Of a stretch of DNA of 15,272 nt, positions 1-7,897 are shown one piece after another; the stretch's first letter is position 1, and every line of letters starts with the position of its first letter. The stretch comes from Bog-1181 sp964565765 (GTDB taxonomy: Bacteria > Oederibacteriota > PGYV01 > Palsa-1178). A program made the translations under genes and the position numbers. Under the pieces are notes generated by a model that was not told the origin of the DNA, ran no database searches, and worked only from the letters and a program-made list of their open reading frames with translations. Location: assembly GCA_964565765.1 (NCBI GenBank), contig CAZMGF010000054.1:1-15272 (forward strand), written 5' to 3'.

Positions 1-97
1 TCTATCTTTTCGTTTTGACCATTCTCGCTTTTTATTAAAAAAGTATTTGGTCTAACTCATATTTTTCCCCTATATACAAATCGATGACTTTAATTAT

Positions 98-125
98 ATT
101 ATACACTTTGTATACTTTTTGTCAA
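98..125 (-). promoter_or_regulatory. Perfect-consensus sigma70 promoter facing out of the window
   Basis: Minus-strand TTGACA (125-120) and TATAAT (103-98) match consensus at all twelve positions, with a 16-base spacer. The inverted repeat TATAC/GTATA (arms 100-104 and 110-114) overlaps the -10 box and could be an operator. Transcription would start near 91 and run leftward past position 1. In the remaining leader only a two-codon ATG-AGT-TAG with a good SD (AGGGG, six bases ahead of the ATG at 60) and a six-codon frame from about 22 are seen, so the product lies beyond the window or is an RNA. Confidence 0.6.
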
Positions 126-158
126 CAAAAACATACAGCTTATTTCCAGCTAATACAT

Positions 159-180
159 GAGCCGCAGCAAGCAGCGGTTC
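159..180 (-). terminator. Weak hairpin after the last operon gene
   Basis: In the minus-strand transcript seven pairs (one G-U) form between 180-174 and 165-159 with an eight-base loop. It is about 18 bases after the last stop. No U-run follows directly; a TTTTTG run appears only some 25 bases later, after a second, four-pair hairpin. It may be a poor intrinsic terminator or an RNA-end hairpin. Confidence 0.3.
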
Positions 181-197
181 TACAGGAACTTAATATA

Positions 198-1457
198 TTA
201 TTTTACCCGCTCCGCGGCTTCAAAGCCTTCCAGTATCGCGTCTTCCATCGAGGAATATTCCCAGTTCCCCCACCTTCCGGCGGTATAAATCCCGTATCTC
301 TCCAGCACTCTCATTATTTCCGGGACAACTTTCTCGCGCTCTTCGTCATATATTACATACGCATCCTTTAACACAAGCGGCAGTTTTACAACTATATCCT
401 TTTTGGAGGCAATCACGCCCATATCGAGCAGCCCCTTTATTATTGACGCGTCTATACCTTTTGGCGCCGCGCCGTGAAATGATATCTCGGTAAAAACAGA
501 GCTGTACCCTGCCGGCGCGTTGGCTGCCACCACTTCAGACGGAAACCCTATGCGGTAAAATGGGTACTTTGCCTCCGGCACATATACCCAGTGCCTGTCA
601 ATATTCCCCTTTGACTTAAACCCCACATTAAGCGAATAAACCGATGTGGCCTTCAGTTTGCCGGCAAGCGGCAGCAGCTCCTTTAGCCCTGCCGCCCTTA
701 TTAATTCAGGCAGAGGCATTGTGCTTATAAGTTTTTCATAGCGTTCCGACCCGCCGTCATAATAAACCACCCTGTTTTTAGCGTCAATTTTTTTCACACC
801 GGAATTCAGCCTTACGTTCCCCTTTATCTTTTCATACATGCCCTTTATCACGCTTTCTATTCCGCCGGAAGCGGGGTAATAAAAATGGGCGTTGTAGCCG
901 ATGTCGGCTTTTCCCTTTGGAAGTATGCCGCGCATTATTTCCTGCACGGTAGGGTTCGGCACAAACCTGCCGAGCCACCTGACCGTAAGCTTGTCCAGAG
1001 GATGCTTTAACAGTTTGAAATTATAAGGAAGCATGAAATTTTCTGCTATGCCCGCTCCGAGTGCGGTTATGACCCACTCCCTGAAATTTTTCTGCGATGC
1101 CTGCCCGGCGAATTTTGCGCGCAGGAACCCCGTAATATTCTCGGCCACGGTTTCTTCCGGCAGACCGTAATTATTCACCTGATAAGGGTAGCCGGTATAA
1201 ACATTCCCGGTCCGTATAAAGGCTTTTCTCGCCACTTTTTCAAGTTTCACACCGACACAGCCCCTGATAAATTTCTCCACAGCCGGCTTTCTCAGGTGAA
1301 GGAAATGGCCCGTATAATCAAAAGCAAACCCCTTTATAATATGGGTACGGCAGAATCCGCCCGGCCTTTCTTCCTTTTCAAGTATTATGTAATCTTTTTT
1401 AAGCTTATGCCCGGCGGATAATCCCGCGAAACCGGCGCCTATTATGGCTGTCTTCAA
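198..1457 (-). CDS. FAD-dependent oxidoreductase, UGM/protoporphyrinogen-oxidase-like
   Basis: 419 residues, soluble. The N-terminal Rossmann motif G7-A-G-F-A-G12 with E27 at the ADP-ribose position, then RPGGFCRT (31-38), marks the flavin amine-oxidase/UDP-galactopyranose mutase clan. The middle part has FMLPYNFKLLKHPLDKLTVRW, matching the PY-x-x-K-x-W region of these enzymes. The C-terminal FAD loop reads GIYTAGRWGNWEYSSMEDAI. In a glycan locus a sugar-ring mutase or sugar-nucleotide oxidoreductase role is plausible; heme synthesis is not supported by neighbours. The start is a TTG at 1457 with GGAGG five bases upstream; no nearby ATG precedes the Rossmann motif. It is the last gene before the outward promoter. 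The name stays generic because the substrate is unknown. Confidence 0.75.
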   Translation of the reverse strand: MKTAIIGAGFAGLSAGHKLKKDYIILEKEERPGGFCRTHIIKGFAFDYTGHFLHLRKPAVEKFIRGCVGVKLEKVARKAFIRTGNVYTGYPYQVNNYGLPEETVAENITGFLRAKFAGQASQKNFREWVITALGAGIAENFMLPYNFKLLKHPLDKLTVRWLGRFVPNPTVQEIMRGILPKGKADIGYNAHFYYPASGGIESVIKGMYEKIKGNVRLNSGVKKIDAKNRVVYYDGGSERYEKLISTMPLPELIRAAGLKELLPLAGKLKATSVYSLNVGFKSKGNIDRHWVYVPEAKYPFYRIGFPSEVVAANAPAGYSSVFTEISFHGAAPKGIDASIIKGLLDMGVIASKKDIVVKLPLVLKDAYVIYDEEREKVVPEIMRVLERYGIYTAGRWGNWEYSSMEDAILEGFEAAERVK

Positions 1458-1491
1458 ATATACCTCCGGAAAATTATCTGATTGTACCTGG

Positions 1492-2520
1492 TTACACTTT
1501 TTTCTTGTGCAACTTGTGATAGTCGGTCATGTCAACCGTTCCGATAAAAAACGCCCCAAAAATGGAGGCAAAGGCAATGCCCAGATATAAAAGTATCGAT
1601 GCGGAAAATGAAAGAAAGGTGCTCAGTATGGCCGCGGCCGACAGCGCGGCAGTGGCCGCCACAAGCGTAAGTACAGCCTGCGGTTTGGAAAGCCCCATCA
1701 TTACGAGCCTCTGCGACGAATGGTCATTGGAGCCGTAAATCGGCAGCATTCCTTTTCTTATCCTTATAACCGAAACCAGAAAAGTATCAAAAATCGGCAC
1801 CCCGAGTATAAGTATGGGGCTCAGTACAGCCATGATGTTTATTTTTGAATAACTCTCATTAAGCGCGAGCGCGGAAAGCATGAACCCGAGAAAAAGCGAC
1901 CCGGCATCCCCCATATATATTTTCGCCGGGGGCCTGTTATAATAAAGAAATCCCGCCACCCCGCCGAAGAGAGCGATTGCCGGTATCATGTCGTTCACCC
2001 TGCCGGCAAACATAGCTACCAAAAAAAATGCCAGCGATGCCACCGCAGCCACCCCGCCGGCGAGCCCGTCCATTATATCAAGAAGATTCATGGCATTGGT
2101 GATCCCGACTATCCACAATACGGTAAGGGCGTTATTTACAAAAATATTCTCTATGAACTTTATATGTATGCCGGCTTTTATCATTATCGCGGCCACCACC
2201 AGCTGCACCAAAAGTTTTACCACCGGCCCCAGCGGCCTTATATCGTCAATGAGCCCCATTGTCATTATAATGGTGGCGCCCGCGATTATGCCGATTACTC
2301 CGTGCGGTGTCTGGTTCAAAATAAGCTTTGCCGTGACCACGGGTATTATAAAAGCAAGGTATATGGCCACTCCCCCAAGGTACGGCATGGCTTTTTCATG
2401 TTTTTTCAGATGTGTGACAGGGCGGTCAAGCACGCCGAATTTAAAGGCCGCTTTTATGGCAAGCGGCGTAAAAATAAGGCCCAGGACGAGCGAGGCCGCA
2501 AAGATGTAAATATTTTCCAT
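1492..2520 (-). CDS. WecA/MraY-like polyprenyl-phosphate sugar-1-phosphate transferase
   Basis: 342 residues with about ten to eleven transmembrane helices. Family motifs are in order: H41-E-K-A-M-P46-Y-L-G-G, GLI-D92-D93, N142-A-M-N145-LLD148-IMD151-GLAGG, YMG-D205-AGS, P242-IFD245, and the cytoplasmic loop NDH267-SS-Q270-RLV. The enzyme moves a sugar-1-phosphate (often GlcNAc-1-P) from a UDP-sugar to undecaprenyl phosphate, the first step of a lipid-linked glycan. The final motif is normally H-x-x-H-R; here the second His is Gln270, which could alter substrate choice or activity. The ATG has CGGAG six bases upstream. With no other murein genes nearby and two glycan transferases upstream, it is more likely a WecA-type glycan initiator than MraY. 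Confidence 0.87.
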   Translation of the reverse strand: MENIYIFAASLVLGLIFTPLAIKAAFKFGVLDRPVTHLKKHEKAMPYLGGVAIYLAFIIPVVTAKLILNQTPHGVIGIIAGATIIMTMGLIDDIRPLGPVVKLLVQLVVAAIMIKAGIHIKFIENIFVNNALTVLWIVGITNAMNLLDIMDGLAGGVAAVASLAFFLVAMFAGRVNDMIPAIALFGGVAGFLYYNRPPAKIYMGDAGSLFLGFMLSALALNESYSKINIMAVLSPILILGVPIFDTFLVSVIRIRKGMLPIYGSNDHSSQRLVMMGLSKPQAVLTLVAATAALSAAAILSTFLSFSASILLYLGIAFASIFGAFFIGTVDMTDYHKLHKKKV

Positions 2521-2538
2521 TTTTATCTCCGTATTTGT

Positions 2539-2554
2539 GCCGGCTTAAGCCGGC
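2539..2554. repeat. Perfect 16-base palindrome in the leader of the transferase gene
   Basis: GCCGGCTTAAGCCGGC reads the same on both strands. In the minus-strand transcript it would form a GC-rich hairpin a few bases upstream of the SD (CGGAG, 2531-2527). No U-run follows in that direction, so it is not an intrinsic terminator for the operon. It may be an operator, an mRNA stability element or a translational control hairpin. Confidence 0.5.
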
Positions 2555-2574
2555 CGTTTTCTTTACCGCAGTTC

Positions 2575-2603
2575 AATATAATCCCATTCAAAAAAAATGT
2601 CCA
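2575..2603 (-). promoter_or_regulatory. Candidate internal promoter before the phosphoglycosyl transferase gene
   Basis: Minus-strand TGGACA (2603-2598), 17-base spacer including eight T residues, then TATATT (2580-2575). Each box has one mismatch. It sits directly after the TPR gene's stop codon, so it is in the only sizeable gap of the operon. Predicted start is near 2568, giving a leader of about 48 bases. Confidence 0.45.
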
Positions 2604-2605
2604 TA

Positions 2606-3505
2606 TTATTGTTTGCCGGATTTTCCGAATTTCCCGGCGCTTATTGCCTCCCATTTTTTTGCCTCATCTTCCATTCCGCCGTCCCTCAAGCAGAGCGCCA
2701 GGTTAAAATAGGCGTCCCTGTTCTCCGGGTTGAGCCTGATGGATTCCCTGAATTCATCCCCGGCAGAATCCCTCTCCCCGCTGTGCATCAGTGAGAGCCC
2801 GAGATTGTAATGGGTGTCAGGATCGTCGGGGTTTAGTTTCAGCGCCTGCCTGTAAGCGTCAATGGCCCTGGAGTAATTCTTTGTTTCATCATAAAGGAAG
2901 CCGAGATTGTAAAACGCCGAAGTGTAATCAGGCCTTAGGGCTATTGCCCTCTTGTACATTTCAATGGCGGTGTTAAGGCTGCCTGAATCCGCCAGGCAGT
3001 TCGCGTAAATCACATAACCGCCGGGATAGCCGGGGTCCATTTTAAGGGCGTTCTTTATAACTTCCATCGCCTTTTCGGGTTTTCCCATATCGCGCCATGC
3101 CATCGCCTCGGAGCCGTAAAATTCGGCGCTCTTCGGCGAAAGAGCCTGCGCCTTACGGTAGGACAGAATCGCCTTTTTTAAATCGCCCTTATAATAATAA
3201 GCCAGCCCTATATTATAAAATATATCGCCCATATCCGGGGACAATTCTGCGGCTTTCCTGTAATAATCAATGGCGCCGTCAAAATTTTTGATTTTGCGGA
3301 AACAGATGCCTATGTCTATGTAGAGCGACATCAGCTTTTCCTGCGGCGCGTCTTCGCACGCCTGCTTTAAATATTTTGCCGCTTCCCTGTAATTTCCCTT
3401 TTGCATAAGGTCGTCGCCTATTTTCACAAGCACGTCATAACCGGCGCGGCATATTGCCGGGATTAAAAGCAGCAGCAACGCTACAAAAAAGCCCCTTGCT
3501 TTCAT
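2606..3505 (-). CDS. Exported TPR protein
   Basis: 299 residues. A signal peptide (hydrophobic LLLLLIPAI core) probably ends after A22 in the CRA-GY context; the Cys lacks a proper lipobox, so periplasmic release or later export is more likely than lipidation. About seven TPR units fill residues 25-290, with textbook spacing: AKYLKQACEDAP, AIDYYRKAAELSPDMG, AILSYRKAQALSP, AIEMYKRAIALRPDYT, AIDAYRQALKLNPDDPD and related lines. The start codon shares its A with the TAA stop of the TPR lipoprotein gene, so translation is coupled. It is probably a scaffold alongside that lipoprotein; no enzymatic domain is visible. Confidence 0.8.
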   Translation of the reverse strand: MKARGFFVALLLLLIPAICRAGYDVLVKIGDDLMQKGNYREAAKYLKQACEDAPQEKLMSLYIDIGICFRKIKNFDGAIDYYRKAAELSPDMGDIFYNIGLAYYYKGDLKKAILSYRKAQALSPKSAEFYGSEAMAWRDMGKPEKAMEVIKNALKMDPGYPGGYVIYANCLADSGSLNTAIEMYKRAIALRPDYTSAFYNLGFLYDETKNYSRAIDAYRQALKLNPDDPDTHYNLGLSLMHSGERDSAGDEFRESIRLNPENRDAYFNLALCLRDGGMEDEAKKWEAISAGKFGKSGKQ

Positions 3506-4593
3506 TATTTCCCGGTCTTTGTTTCTGTTTTTATGGGTTCAGGCGTGGCTTCCGCGTCAGCCGAAGCTGCCGTTGTGTCATCCTGCGGCTCCGGCGCCGG
3601 GACATCCATAGTGGCCCCGAGTTTTTTCAGGTGCTTTGCCATTTCTTCTTTTCTCTTATTGACAGGCAGCAGGTGGTCGTATTTTTTCCAGTATTTGACC
3701 GCCTTGTCCTTGAAACCCAGCTGCTCTGAAATTATCGCGGCATTGACGTAAGCCGCCATATCCCAGGGTTCAATGTTTATCGCGGTTTCAAAAGCGTCCA
3801 GCGAGGCCTTGTAGTTTTTCATCCTCAGGTATGCCACGCCCATATTGTAATAGGCGTTTTCCAGGGTTATATCATCAGCCGGATTCGAGTCAATTACCTC
3901 TTTGAGCCGCGAGACAGCCCCCGCAAAATCCTCCTGAAGAATAGCGATCGCGGCAAGGTTCTCTTTTGCCTCATAATCGCCCGGCTTCAGCTGAAGCACG
4001 GCCTCGTAATTTTTCTTTGACTCGTCAAGGTTCCTTTCCTCAAAATTAATAACACCCAGGTTGAAATGGGCAATATCAAAATCAGGCTTCACATCCACGA
4101 TTCTTTCGTATAACACCTTTGCCTTGTCATATTTCTGCTCGTCGATTAAAACATTTCCAAGGCTGGCCTGAAGGAGCGGATTTTTCGGCTCGATCTTAAG
4201 CGCCTTCGCGAGCACGTCTTTTGCCGCGCTCGAGTTTCCCTTTTCGCCGTAAATGACGGAGAGATTATACATTGCCTTTACATTTCTGGGGTCGAAAGTT
4301 ATGGCATTCTGGTACGCGTATATTGAATAATTAAATTCGTCAAGCTGCGCGTACGAGCTGCCCAGCTGCCCCCAGTATACAGCGTTTTTTGGATCCTTTT
4401 TTAGCAGCGCCTTTAAAAGGCCTATTGTCTCAATATAATCGCCTTTGTCATAAGCCGACTTCGCGTCCTTTTCAAACTTTGTCTGTTCGCTCACCGTTTT
4501 CGGAACCTCGATAGTATGTTCCTTTTTAAGTGCGTGGCAGCCGGCTGACAGGACCGCCGCGGCAAGAATAAATATCATGAATTTTCTCATCAT
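3505..4593 (-). CDS. TPR lipoprotein
   Basis: 362 residues. A lipoprotein signal peptide ends with the lipobox L15-S-A-G-C19, so the mature protein is anchored by a lipid on Cys19. Residues about 40-320 form roughly eight TPR units (recurring alignments of W/Y-x-x-L-G, A and P at unit ends such as DPKN, DPRN, EPKN, KPDF). The last 35-40 residues are low-complexity, rich in Ala, Thr, Pro, Glu and Asp, and probably disordered. The start is ATG-ATG: the first ATG shares a base with the upstream TAA, but AGAGG is five bases from the second, at 4590, which may be the real start. A protein-docking role in the glycan machinery is inferred from the operon. Confidence 0.82.
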   Translation of the reverse strand: MMRKFMIFILAAAVLSAGCHALKKEHTIEVPKTVSEQTKFEKDAKSAYDKGDYIETIGLLKALLKKDPKNAVYWGQLGSSYAQLDEFNYSIYAYQNAITFDPRNVKAMYNLSVIYGEKGNSSAAKDVLAKALKIEPKNPLLQASLGNVLIDEQKYDKAKVLYERIVDVKPDFDIAHFNLGVINFEERNLDESKKNYEAVLQLKPGDYEAKENLAAIAILQEDFAGAVSRLKEVIDSNPADDITLENAYYNMGVAYLRMKNYKASLDAFETAINIEPWDMAAYVNAAIISEQLGFKDKAVKYWKKYDHLLPVNKRKEEMAKHLKKLGATMDVPAPEPQDDTTAASADAEATPEPIKTETKTGK

Positions 4594-5771
4594 TACCTCT
4601 TTTTAAAATTTTTAACCGCTTTTTTAATCTCGTCGTTTATAAGTTTTCCGGTCTTTTCCCAGCTGAAATATTTTTTCAGGGCAGCAGCGCCACCGGCAGC
4701 GAGTCTTTTTCTTAAACCCGGATTATCCATAAGTTTCCTGATATTTCCGGCGAATTCATCCGGGGTGGAAGATATTAGAAGCTCTCTGCCGTCCCTGCCG
4801 TAAACTCCCGAGGCCGCAAAGGGCGTCGCCACCACCGGCACATTGCACGCCCAGCAATCCATAAGTTTATTCTGCCGGCCCGCTCCGTAACGCACCGGAA
4901 TGACGCTTATGTCCCATCCGGACAATTCAGCCGGAACATCCGGCACAAAATCCTTTAAAATAATCCCTTCACTTGCCTGGTTCTTAAACTTTTCCGAACC
5001 TTTCCCGGCAATTATCAGTCTAATATTATTATCATTACCCGCTCTTTTTTTCCACACTTTTTTAATCAAAAAATTCGCGGCTTCAAAATTCGGGCGATAG
5101 GCAAAGTTTCCGAGGAAACCGGCCGTAAAAAGCTGGTTCTTCCCGAGGCTGCGCGCCCTTTGAGCAGGCCGGGCCCCGTTTGCGGCCGTTATAATATTTC
5201 CGGAACCAAGGTAGCCCCTGTCGTCTTCAGAATTTATAAATACCGCGGAAAAGCTTTTTGCGGCCTCCCTTTCATATTTGAGCACCCTTGGCGCGTCAAA
5301 TATATAATATAAAAGATATAAAAAATTGCGCTCATAAGCCGCACTTCTTTTCATAAAAAGCGCGAGCGAATCTACATAATCTATAACTTTCGGCAGGCAA
5401 AGCTTTTGCGCGTACTGCGCCATCCTTAGCCTGTAGGCGAAAACAGCGTCCGGGTTATATTTATTAACGGCTGCTGAAACCGCGTTTTCCATTTTCACAT
5501 TTTTGTAAGAGGCCGCGTTCAGCGGCATCCCGGAAAACAGCCCTTTAACGGCGTTTTCAATTATTTCTCTTCTTGATATATTTACCGTGTCCACAGTGCG
5601 GGTATATTTTTTTATCTGTTTTATCTTATCTTCTTCGCCGTCCCTGATAAAGGAAACAAGGTGAATACTGTGCCCCTTTTTTTTCAGTTCTTTGATAATG
5701 TTAAATATCCGTATCCTGTCGCCGTCCTCCGGCGGATAAGGAAAAACCGGAGATAATAGCAGTATTTTCAT
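4593..5771 (-). CDS. GT4-like (GT-B fold) glycosyltransferase
   Basis: 392 residues, no membrane helix; expected at the cytoplasmic membrane face. The N-terminal acceptor-side domain starts KILLLSPVFPYPPEDGDRIR, the typical P-x-x-x-G-x-x-x-R loop, and contains VIDYVDSLALFMKR (129-142), similar to sugar transferases associated with exopolysaccharide/PEP-CTERM loci. The donor domain (about 212-385) has GFLGNFAYRPN, LIIAGKG, and GAGRQNKLMDCWACNVPVVAT (296-316). In most GT4 enzymes KL-x-E holds a Glu contacting the donor ribose; here it is Asp305, a conservative change. It overlaps the DUF2723 gene by four bases, and its TAA shares an A with the next ATG. It probably extends a lipid-linked glycan. 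Sugar specificity unknown. Confidence 0.82.
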   Translation of the reverse strand: MKILLLSPVFPYPPEDGDRIRIFNIIKELKKKGHSIHLVSFIRDGEEDKIKQIKKYTRTVDTVNISRREIIENAVKGLFSGMPLNAASYKNVKMENAVSAAVNKYNPDAVFAYRLRMAQYAQKLCLPKVIDYVDSLALFMKRSAAYERNFLYLLYYIFDAPRVLKYEREAAKSFSAVFINSEDDRGYLGSGNIITAANGARPAQRARSLGKNQLFTAGFLGNFAYRPNFEAANFLIKKVWKKRAGNDNNIRLIIAGKGSEKFKNQASEGIILKDFVPDVPAELSGWDISVIPVRYGAGRQNKLMDCWACNVPVVATPFAASGVYGRDGRELLISSTPDEFAGNIRKLMDNPGLRKRLAAGGAAALKKYFSWEKTGKLINDEIKKAVKNFKKR

Positions 5772-7897
5772 TTTTTCACCTGCGCCTCAATGGCCTCAAG
5801 ATTTTTCCTGGCCAGTTCGTTTCCCGGGTCGATTGCAACAGCTTTTTCCATGAATTCCACCGCTTTCCCGGCGTCGCCTTTGCCGAACCATGCAATTGCC
5901 ATATTGTTGTAAGCCTCGCACATTTCCGGTTTCAGCGCCAGCGCCCGGCCGCAAGAAGCTATAGCCTCGTCATATTTTTTCTGGCCGTTGTATATTCCAG
6001 CCATATTAGAGTAAGCTTCGGCTGTTCCGGAGCCGGCCTGTTCCGCCTTTTTGTAACATTCAAGCGCCTCACTGATTTTTCCTGTTTTGGCGTAAAAGAC
6101 CCCCAGCTGTGTCATGGCTATTCCATACGAACTTCCTGTAGAAACTGCCCCGGCGCGCGTCAGATAAAAAAGCGCCCTGTCATCCATATTAACGGAAGAA
6201 AAACCGTTGCCGGTTTCCATGAACATTGAGGAATAATTTGACATCCCAAGCTCCGTCGTGCTGTCCATGCGGGACCTGTTTTCAATTATCCCCCTGTAAG
6301 TAAGCCTCTTTAGTATGGCGCCTGCTTCCGCAAGACCGCTCTTTTTATCAGCGCCCATTTTCATTACCGCCCCGTGGGGCAAAAGCGCCGCGTTTCCTTC
6401 CGGATAAAATTCCGAAAAAGCCGGCCTGAAAACAGAAACACAGATGCCGTGGTCACTATAATTTGATTCCACAATATCCCTTATTTTTTCACCGATCGGG
6501 GCGGCTGCGGAAGCGTTCATTTTAACTGAAGGGCATTCATTCCTCAAATTTTTTACGCTCCACGGCACGGCGAGGAATACGGTTGTAACAGGGCAGAAAT
6601 CCATTTTCTTTTCAGCGTATTTCATATACATCAGCGGCATTACCGCGTAATCCCCTTCAAGCATCGCGATATCCGCGGCACCGACGGACCTTATTATATT
6701 CTTCCCGAAATCATAGGCGTAATAATTGGCGCTCTGGTCGGCGCCGGTAAAATTAGCGGCAAGCAGCCATGCAGGCAGCGCGGAGGCCAGCAGCAGGACC
6801 GCCGCGTATTTTGCCGGCCCATCTTTAATGCGCCTGAAAAGCAGGAACATCCCGGCTCCGGCGAGCGCCGCAAGCGCCGCGTAAGCCGGGATAAAAAATA
6901 CATCCATTATCCAGAGCATCTCCTCCTTAAGGTTGAAATAAAATGATAATCCCGCCGTAATTGTAAAAAATAGCACTGCCATAAATACGAGCAGCCGCCT
7001 GTTCAGTCTTTTATAAAAACAATAAAATCCCGCCGCGGCAAGCGCAAGCCCTGCTATTGTGAATTCAGACAATATATTCAATCCGGCACGGCCAAGCTGC
7101 CGGAAAACTGTTGAAATATTGCCGGCTGTTTCTGTGGCGGAATATTCCGCGCGCTTAAGCACCCAGAGCAGCCGGTTTAAATCCGAGGGATCGCCCCAGT
7201 TAAGAAAAGCTCCGCCGCGCGCCCTTATTACAAGATATGAATATGCAAAAATACCCGGCAGGGCAAAAAGCAGTACGTTCGTAATATTTGTCTTCCTGTA
7301 GCGGCCTTCCTTTATATATATATGCCCGGCATATGCCGCCAGGGCCGGCGCCGCGACCGCCATTGATTCCCAGTGATTGGCAATGGAAAGGCCGAAAATA
7401 TATGAGGCCAGATAGAGGAATTTCACCTTACCCGTCTCTTCCCAGTGCATAAGGGAGTAAACTATTGCGAGAAGAAGCGCCGTGTTCAGGCTGTAAATCC
7501 CCCCCTTTGCCGAAAGCGACTGCCCCCAGACTGTCTCACCCATTGCGAAACAAAGCGCCGCTGACGCCGCCGCCGCCAATGAATCAAATGCCGATTTTTT
7601 ACCGTATAAAACCTTTGCCATTATTAAAAAAACCATCATTGCCGACGCCGCCCCTGCCGCGGCAGACTGCAGGTTTACAGCGAACCCGGTATTGCCCGGC
7701 ATTATCATTGAAAACAGTTTTCCAGTAAGCGTCGGTAGTGGATAACCCGGCGGGTGCTGTATTCCAAGTGTTAAGGAGCATGCAATGGTTTCCGGCGAAT
7801 CGTCGGCGTGAAAAACAGGATTCAGTGTGCGGCAATACAGGGCGAATACCGCCAGGAAGATAAGCGCGGCTGCAGCGCCTTTATTTAATGTTCGCAT
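5768..7897 (-). CDS. DUF2723 GT-C-like membrane glycosyltransferase with C-terminal TPRs
   Basis: 709 residues. The N-terminal helix is followed by the DUF2723 hallmark: F29-H-A-D32-D33-S-P-E36-T and LGIQ-H48-P-P-G-Y-P53, acidic residues in the first external loop as in GT-C (protein mannosyltransferase-like) enzymes. About ten transmembrane helices run to about residue 385. An extracytoplasmic region (about 390-585) follows, then three TPRs (589-709). Proteins of this family are thought to move sugars from polyprenyl-phosphate donors outside the membrane; donor and acceptor are unknown here. The ATG at 7897 lies in the end of the preceding gene (17-base overlap), and its stop overlaps the next gene by four bases. 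Having two consecutive membrane transferases, each with TPRs, suggests they work as a pair. Confidence 0.8.
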   Translation of the reverse strand: MRTLNKGAAAALIFLAVFALYCRTLNPVFHADDSPETIACSLTLGIQHPPGYPLPTLTGKLFSMIMPGNTGFAVNLQSAAAGAASAMMVFLIMAKVLYGKKSAFDSLAAAASAALCFAMGETVWGQSLSAKGGIYSLNTALLLAIVYSLMHWEETGKVKFLYLASYIFGLSIANHWESMAVAAPALAAYAGHIYIKEGRYRKTNITNVLLFALPGIFAYSYLVIRARGGAFLNWGDPSDLNRLLWVLKRAEYSATETAGNISTVFRQLGRAGLNILSEFTIAGLALAAAGFYCFYKRLNRRLLVFMAVLFFTITAGLSFYFNLKEEMLWIMDVFFIPAYAALAALAGAGMFLLFRRIKDGPAKYAAVLLLASALPAWLLAANFTGADQSANYYAYDFGKNIIRSVGAADIAMLEGDYAVMPLMYMKYAEKKMDFCPVTTVFLAVPWSVKNLRNECPSVKMNASAAAPIGEKIRDIVESNYSDHGICVSVFRPAFSEFYPEGNAALLPHGAVMKMGADKKSGLAEAGAILKRLTYRGIIENRSRMDSTTELGMSNYSSMFMETGNGFSSVNMDDRALFYLTRAGAVSTGSSYGIAMTQLGVFYAKTGKISEALECYKKAEQAGSGTAEAYSNMAGIYNGQKKYDEAIASCGRALALKPEMCEAYNNMAIAWFGKGDAGKAVEFMEKAVAIDPGNELARKNLEAIEAQVKK

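Noticed and set aside
1..90. Small protein from the ATG at 60 or at 22 on the minus strand
   Set aside because: The frames stop after two and six codons; they are too short to call genes.
2539..2560. Palindrome followed on the plus strand by CGTTTTCTTT as a plus-strand intrinsic terminator
   Set aside because: No plus-strand gene exists upstream for it to terminate; in the sense direction of the operon there is no U-run.
1988..2706. Plus-strand open frames of 173 and 180 codons opposite the WecA/MraY-like gene
   Set aside because: They are antisense to a clear enzyme with all family motifs, have no recognisable domain or SD context, and follow from its base composition.
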